From: Triatoma infestans
Lineage: Eukaryota; Arthropoda; Insecta; Hemiptera; Reduviidae
Assembly: GCA_011037195.1 (NCBI GenBank)
Contig: JAAEAF010006490.1
Coordinates: forward strand, 27,590 to 91,589
DNA: 64,000 bases
Direction: 5' to 3'
How positions within the stretch are numbered: the stretch's first letter is position 1; each line of letters begins with the position of its first letter. This document shows positions 58,725 through 64,000 of this stretch, piece after piece. Below the pieces are notes generated by a model. That model did no database searches and had not been told where the DNA came from. It saw nothing but the letters and a program-made list of their open reading frames with translations. Position numbers and translations under genes: made by a program.

Positions 58725-59098
58725 TCTAGATGATTCCTGGAACGAATTTTTATCCTCAGAAAAGGATCTCCAGGAATTCCTCTTGGCTCTCCTCAGAGCA
58801 TATTTATATGTTCTTATAATACTGTTATAACGACGAAGAGGACCACCAAGGGTTCTTACTACCCTTAACCACCTTGGGAGGACAGGACTCCTCGAATGAG
58901 GATCTCATTCATGAAGAATACCAGCCTCCCTTTCCAATTCCTCTATACCATTAGGGCTTCTGATTGGATAGTCAGTTTATCTTCAATAATTCTTGAATAT
59001 AAACCCCAATCCGCCCTCCTAGATTCCTATAACTAGCCAGGGTAATTGGATCAATCCCCAGGCTAAACCTAATCATCCTGTGATCGGAGATGGAAGCC

Positions 59099-59743
59099 TC
59101 AGGACGCACCCTCCAATCCTTTAATCAGACCACTAAAATTCCTAGAAGCAAGGGAAATATCAATAACCTGTCTTCTAATCCTAGTAACAAAAGTGGGTTC
59201 AGTACCCCTATTCAGGACCTCTAATCGCGTACCCACCAGGAAATCCATGAGAGCGCGACCCCTACCATTGGTGTCGCTGCTACCCCAGACGACATGATGC
59301 GCATTCGCGTCACACCCTATTATAATAGGTATGTCATTGGTCTCCGAATACTGAACCAAACCCATGAACTCCTGAGGAGGAGGAGAGGGGCCATCATAGG
59401 GGAAGTAAGCTGAAGCCACAACTACGTCGCGACGACGCCCACCAACCCCCAGACCAACCCTCACCGCCACCAAATCCCGAGAGCAGAACTGTCGAAGCAG
59501 AACAGCGTCGACACTCCGACTGGCAAGAATACATGCCCTAGGAATGCCCCCGCCATCCGCCACAAACAGTCTGCCATCAACCACACTCAATCCTCGAACC
59601 AAACCTTTAAAGGCATAAGGTTCTTGTATTAGAATAAAATATGTATGCAGCTTAGCAATACAACGACATAAGTTAGCCGTTGCGTCTTTGCTATGCTGCA
59701 AGTTAATTTGTACCATCTCTACCCTGTCAACCACCATAATCAC
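59099..59743 (-). pseudogene. LINE ORF2 endonuclease domain (APE type)
   Basis: The 214-codon open part starts VEMVQINLQHSKDATANLCR and carries FILIQEPYAF (catalytic Glu), then IIIGCDANAHHVVWGSSDTN and RRQVIDISLAS. These are the landmarks of the apurinic endonuclease-like domain that nicks target DNA to prime reverse transcription. The frame breaks at 59099; a decayed linker (to 58725) leads to the RT part. Confidence 0.88.
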
Positions 59744-59826
59744 AAGTCAACATCGGAAGAGTTAGATCCTGATAGTACCCGGTAGGAAGCAGATAGGTGA
59801 AAAAAAACAAAAAAAAACCACCTACC

Positions 59827-60793
59827 TTACTTGCTGCCATCTTGGTCAGCCCTACCTGTATCCTGCTCCATTGCCTCAGAAGAAGTGGTAGGAGCATCCT
59901 CATCTTCCTTCTTCAACCTGATGAAGAGCCTGCCCATCTCAAAGAAAAGACGAAAGTCGACCTTCTTCAACGCCTTGACAGAAGCATCATCAATCCTGTA
60001 AGCCAAGGATACTCCTTTCTCGACTTGTTGTCGATACACGTTCCTCCATCGGCTTACATCCAAGTTATTTTGGAAGGCAAGACCTTTCAGCACTTGTTCG
60101 CTGGTATGCTTGCCCTCCGGAATAAACATAGAGATCCTAGCCATAGTGGGGACCTCAGACGCCTTCATAAGCTTGAAGTGCCTTCCCTCCCAACCAGGCT
60201 TAACATTCTCTAACACCCAGTCAAATGTGGCCTGATCAAAGCAGGCCAGAAGAAACCAGCCCTCAGAGACCATGCCCGACTGAATAAATTTCAGCCTGCA
60301 TGACTGTTCCTGTATAGTTTCCTAACGATGGCGAGCATCTCCCTTCTAATGACAGAAGCGTCATCATCAGAGAGAGGCTCGGAGGGATCGCTGCTGGTTA
60401 TTGCCAGAAACAGCTTTCTCTCCGCCTCCGTTATCTTAGGCTTCTTACCTGCCGGCTGGATTCCAGGCAGAGGTCCCCCGGGGTTCTAGATCTTTTTTGA
60501 GCCCCAATAGGTATATCCTCGGCTGGTGCAGGTGCAGGTTGAGTAGATCTGATCCTCTTCGCACGCCTTTGCCTGTATCTTCCACTAAGTTTCTTCTTCT
60601 GCTCAGTTTCATTAGACACCTTACCAGAAGTCGACTTAGTTTCCTTTTCCTTCGCAGAGGAATTCGCAGCAGCCATGGCCGGCGCAGAATTGCCTCGCTT
60701 CTTTCCTTTGACCACGTGCCATTCATCTCCGCAGGTGGACGAGTCCTCCGCAGCGACTATTGGCGCGCTCTCCTCCAGAAGCAGGTTTTCCAT
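59827..60793 (-). pseudogene. LINE ORF1 (DUF4780-type), frameshifted
   Basis: The N-terminal part (60793-60431) is Lys/Arg/Ser-rich with a nuclear-localisation-like GRYRQRRAKRIRS. After a frameshift near 60440 the frame continues as KKPKITEAERKLFLAI and MLAIVRKLYRNSHAG, shifts again near 60290, and runs as GWFLLACFDQATFDWVLENV to the end (60273-59827) with WEGRHFKLMKASEVPTMARI and KVDFRLFFEMGRLFIRLK. That second part fits DUF4780, a domain common in insect LINE ORF1 proteins. Such proteins usually bind RNA and chaperone the retrotransposon ribonucleoprotein. At least two frameshifts make it non-functional. Confidence 0.75.
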
Positions 60794-61756
60794 GCTCCTG
60801 GAAATGCTGTCCAGTTTCCCCCTAGTGCATCCGAGCCCTGGTCGCCCAACCCTGGATGCACAGAGGAGTTTCCCCCACCACCGGTGACCCCCTCCTATAA
60901 GGGGCCCTCGGCTGACGACTCTACTTTATTTATATCCATAAATGAAGTTAGAAAAATTCATCTCCGGAGCTCTCCACCCTCCACGGAGCCTCACAAATTG
61001 GGACGCTATAAAGAAGCGCCAGAGCTACCCCAGAGATATAGCGCCCAGGGATTGTGAGCCAAGGCCCACAATACCCAGGAGCTCACCCATGCGTATTTTA
61101 CGCTAGCCGATTGACCAGAGCTGGGTTAGGCTCTGGCCGCCTGTTTAGCGGAGTCCGGAACCAAAGTGGTGTGTTGGACTGCCAGGCCCGCTGAGGTAAC
61201 TTGCCTCTAGCGTAAATCTGCGCCCTCAACTCTGGGGACTTCCTTTCCCCACGACACAAGTATCCACACACGGCAAACATGTGGGTGGCACCAGCACGTG
61301 CCACTGGCATGTAAGACTGTAACTGTGTAAGTGTATAACGTTAAGGCGTTTAGGTGTAAGTGATGCAGTATGAATTCCCACGATGCTCCGCAGCAAAACA
61401 ATTCGCTGCAAGAGATTCAGGCCGCACATAAATTATGGCGACCCAAACAGAGGGCAGAAAAGTCTCCACCAACTCACACTCCTGATGGGAAAACCATTGC
61501 ACTTGTTAGTCTGTAATTGTAGCTGAGGTACGTGGGAGTGCTAGGTTCCCAAATAGCCCAAAGGCTACCCTCTGCGTTCACCCTCCAACTTGGCCACCCA
61601 CGCTTCCACAAAAGTGGAGCGCAGATGTTTCCGGAGCCAGCGACGAGGACGCGTTGGATGGGCTAGAATGAGGTTCCGCGCCGGAATATCCGTCTCGAGA
61701 AACATAGGGAAGTTTCACCCTATGTGAGTAGGAAGCCTCCCGCAAACTTTGGCTCC

Positions 61757-61768
61757 ACTTCAAGTCTA
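61757..61768. repeat. Target-site duplication, right copy
   Basis: ACTTCAAGTCTA at the 5' end of the LINE. The composition changes sharply from GC-rich to AT-rich just beyond it. Confidence 0.88.
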
Positions 61769-62165
61769 AGAAAAGTTTTTAACTAAATATTATGGAAACC
61801 TTTGAGAATTTTTTATGGGTGTTTAAATCAATTTATTTAGACCATTAGTATAAGACGGTCAAATACAAAATGGGGGAAGGAAAAAAAATCTTGCATTTTT
61901 GTTCTAATACTCTTTGCTTTCTTTTAAAACAGTGAAATTGAAATGTTAAATTTTGTTCTTTATAGGCACAATTATTATATAAAAAGTAATATTATTTTAG
62001 GACTAAATTGATTTATTGCATTTTTTTTAATTTATTGCACATCTTGGATATTCATGAAACACCTGACGGTAGGATATTAGTAAAATAAGTCTAAACTAGA
62101 TTTTTCATAGAAATACTTAGTCAATCACGGTGTAGAAGAGAACTGTGAAAATGTGGGTCATGTAG
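61769..62165. other. Gene-free AT-rich spacer
   Basis: No feature seen between the full LINE and the next LINE fragment. Confidence 0.5.
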
Positions 62166-62169
62166 GCCA

Positions 62170-62960
62170 TCAGAAATTGAGAATTACTTTTTCAGCCACG
62201 CCACTTGACGTGCCTTCTCCTCTACCTGTGTGATTGGCATTATTTCTATGAAAAAAAAAAACTAGTTCAGAATCGTATGAAGCATGCAGCATCGTATGAC
62301 ATTGTGCGAAATCCTCTAATACATTTAATGTCCTTGATCTGTGTACCTTAATTAGCTCTAATTTCAGTTTAAAGGTTTTCAATGCGTCAATCCAGGCTGG
62401 TGCTCCGTACGTCATAATTGGAACGACGACCGCATCATGAATGATTTTCAAGGCATTACAGCCAAAACCTCAGTATACTCTGGAAATTCTTAATAGCATG
62501 TTAGGCACTTTTAACATTCTATCTCAAATATTACTTACATTAGCTTTCCATGTAAATCTAGGAGTCAAATTATTATAAATAATTCTAATCTAAATATTTA
62601 AGATCAGTAACTGTTTTTAAAATATTTCCTTCCAGATATACCGATATTCTAGGGATCGTCTTCCTTTTGTTATGTATAAGGTCTTACTTTTACTGCTATT
62701 AAATTTTACCTTAGTACATAAGATCATCCAGCAATTTGATGGGTACTTATATTAGAACTTCTATCAATCACTTCGATTTTAATATGCCAACCTGAAGTTT
62801 ACTGGAATTAAAACTCGCTTAGACTAAATTTCTAACCTCAACAGAACTTAAGTCCTTATTTTCTTTTGCTCTCACTATTAGCTTGTGAGAATTTGTTTTC
62901 CTCTTGCTTTTTTGAAAATAAACAGTTTCAGTATAACTTACTTGGTTTCACAATGTCTTT
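62170..62960 (-). mobile_element. Degenerate LINE RT fragment (palm end and thumb)
   Basis: The minus strand reads, across frameshifts, TVTDLKYL, NLTPRFTWKANVSNI, then ALKIIHDAVVVPIMTYGAPA followed by WIDALKTFKLKLELIKVHRS (62451-62170). This is the conserved region after the catalytic motifs of LINE reverse transcriptases. It is a different family from the full LINE at 56.9-61.8 kb, and stops are frequent. Confidence 0.65.
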
Positions 62961-63024
62961 CCACTAACCTGGTTGTTAATCCTAACCTGATGATCATTAG
63001 CCTTAATATGATCTGTTAGTTTAA

Positions 63025-64000
63025 TTAGCTCTGTTTTCATTTTACAAATTATTTTTTTCAAATTCAGTCACTAAATGTTTAACTATATCCTTCATATCAC
63101 TTTTTTTCAAGCCATTCAGCACCACAATGGGAGTTAAGCAGGGTTGTTTGCTAAGCCCGATTCTATTCAACGTTTACATAAATGATTTGGCGGAATATCT
63201 GGGTGAGGGAATAAAGGTGGGGAATATTAATATTAATTCACTTCTATTTGCTGATGATGTGGTGTTGTTGGCGGACGAGCCGTTTAAAATGAAGAATATG
63301 GTAAAAAAATTAGAAGCATATATGGAGATGTGGAATTTAAGTATAAACTTAGAAAAATCTAAAATTATGGTGTTCCGTAAAAACATGGGAAAATTGAAAA
63401 AGATAGAGAAATGGCACTTTAGAGGCGAACCTATAGAAATAGTAAATAGTTATAAATATCTAGGTGTTACGCTAACTTCAAATTTGCAATTTACTACGCA
63501 TCTTAATGAAAGATATAAATTAGCAAAAAAGGCAATTAATAGCATTTGGTCCGGCATTTTTATGAACAACCATATTCCTATGTCTTCAAAATTCCAAATC
63601 TTTAATACAGTAGTTTTAACCTCAGTATGTTACGGGTGTCAAGTTTGGGGCTACAAATTATATGAACAAGTGGAGAAAGTACAGAGATTTTTTCTAAAGA
63701 AGTTGCTCCGAGTCCCAAAATTTACTCCAAATTATATCCTGTATCTGGAAACAGATAAAAATTACATATTTTTTAGAACTTTTCAGCTGCATTTGAAGTA
63801 TATATCGAAAGTCTGTTTGTATAGTGACAATAGATTGCCAAAGGTAGTGGGTACTTTAATGGCACAAAGGAAGCTCTTTTGGTTTAAGGAATGGCTTGAT
63901 TTAGCTAATAAGTTTAACTGTACCATAGAGAGTCCCTTTAGTTCTCTAGAAAACTGCATTAAACAGATAGAGAAACTTCTGGAAATTATGAAGGCAAACG
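63025..64000 (+). CDS. LINE reverse transcriptase, open frame running off the window
   Basis: The frame is open from 63025 to the last base (about 325 codons). RT homology starts near 63106 with FKPFSTTMGVKQGCLLSP, then NVYINDLAEYL, the catalytic block SLLFADDVVLLA, WNLSINLEKSKIMVF, YKYLGVTLTSNLQFTTHLNE and SVCYGCQVWG. The fingers region and anything upstream are absent, so the left end is a 5' truncation or the frame is broken before 63025. No stop lies within the homologous part, unlike the other LINE pieces here, so this is probably a younger insertion. The family is distinct from the R1/LOA-like elements nearby. Confidence 0.85.

Larger units (their letters stand above)
56898..61756 (-). 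mobile_element. 4.86-kb LINE with perfect 12-bp target-site duplication
   Basis: ACTTCAAGTCTA flanks the element at 56886-56897 and 61757-61768. In minus orientation: a GC-rich 5' UTR (61756-about 60800), ORF1 with a DUF4780-type domain (60793-59827), ORF2 with endonuclease (59743-59099), reverse transcriptase (58724-57341) and C-terminal zinc finger (57338-56994), and a short 3' UTR ending in (AAT)n. ORF1 and ORF2 are broken by frameshifts and stops. There is no RNase H domain between RT and zinc finger, although the related fragments at 47.6-48.2 kb and 54.4-55.6 kb have one, so an internal deletion is likely. It belongs to the I/Jockey/R1/LOA superfamily; the clade is not fixed. Confidence 0.88.

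Noticed and set aside
60497..61057. 186-codon plus-strand frame
   Set aside because: Antisense to the LINE ORF1 and 5' UTR in a GC-rich region; no family resemblance.

Overview
This window is nuclear DNA of an arthropod, most likely an insect. It is AT-rich, its genes have many short exons with GT-AG introns, and it is full of degraded transposable elements. I cannot name the species. Four conserved protein-coding genes can be read, with no bacterial-style operons, tRNA or rRNA genes.

Layout: 1-9853 is gene-free and carries old interspersed repeats and one SINE. COG5 (conserved oligomeric Golgi complex subunit 5) runs on the + strand from 9854 to 32300 in 16 exons, with every splice phase closing (769 aa). 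Its 8.6 kb first intron contains a second complete gene in the same orientation: an intronless 1472-codon KDM5-type histone H3K4 demethylase (11623-16041). GPR89 (Golgi pH regulator) lies tail-to-tail with COG5 on the - strand (37109-33100, 9 exons, 456 aa). CEBPZ (Noc1/Mak21-type ribosome assembly factor) starts 623 bp away, head-to-head with GPR89, and runs on the + strand to 49706 (15 exons, 888 aa). From 49707 to 64000 there is no host gene: the space holds a Tc1-like DNA transposon with terminal inverted repeats, a partial second copy of it, several non-LTR retrotransposon (LINE) pieces, a 4.86 kb LINE bounded by a perfect 12-bp target-site duplication (56898-61756), and an open reverse transcriptase frame leaving the right edge.

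The most interesting item is the KDM5/COG5 arrangement. KDM5 genes are normally intron-rich, so the uninterrupted frame suggests a retrocopy that landed in COG5 intron 1 and stayed intact, keeping its Fe(II) and 2-oxoglutarate residues. The KDM5 frame is open upstream of its ATG as far as a good splice acceptor at 11547-11548, and the acceptor phase matches the COG5 exon 1 donor. The retrogene may therefore use the COG5 promoter and first exon.

Other structure worth attention: a tRNA-derived SINE family with one shared body and two different 3' tails, one of which resembles the 3' end of local LINEs; a family of short fold-back (hairpin) repeats inside introns; two LINE remnants with internally inverted segments in CEBPZ introns; an insertion of one retroelement into another; a 289-bp tandem duplication in a GPR89 intron; and an AT-rich interspersed repeat found in at least five places. 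COG5 and GPR89 both act at the Golgi, but I see no evidence that the neighbourhood is functional rather than incidental.
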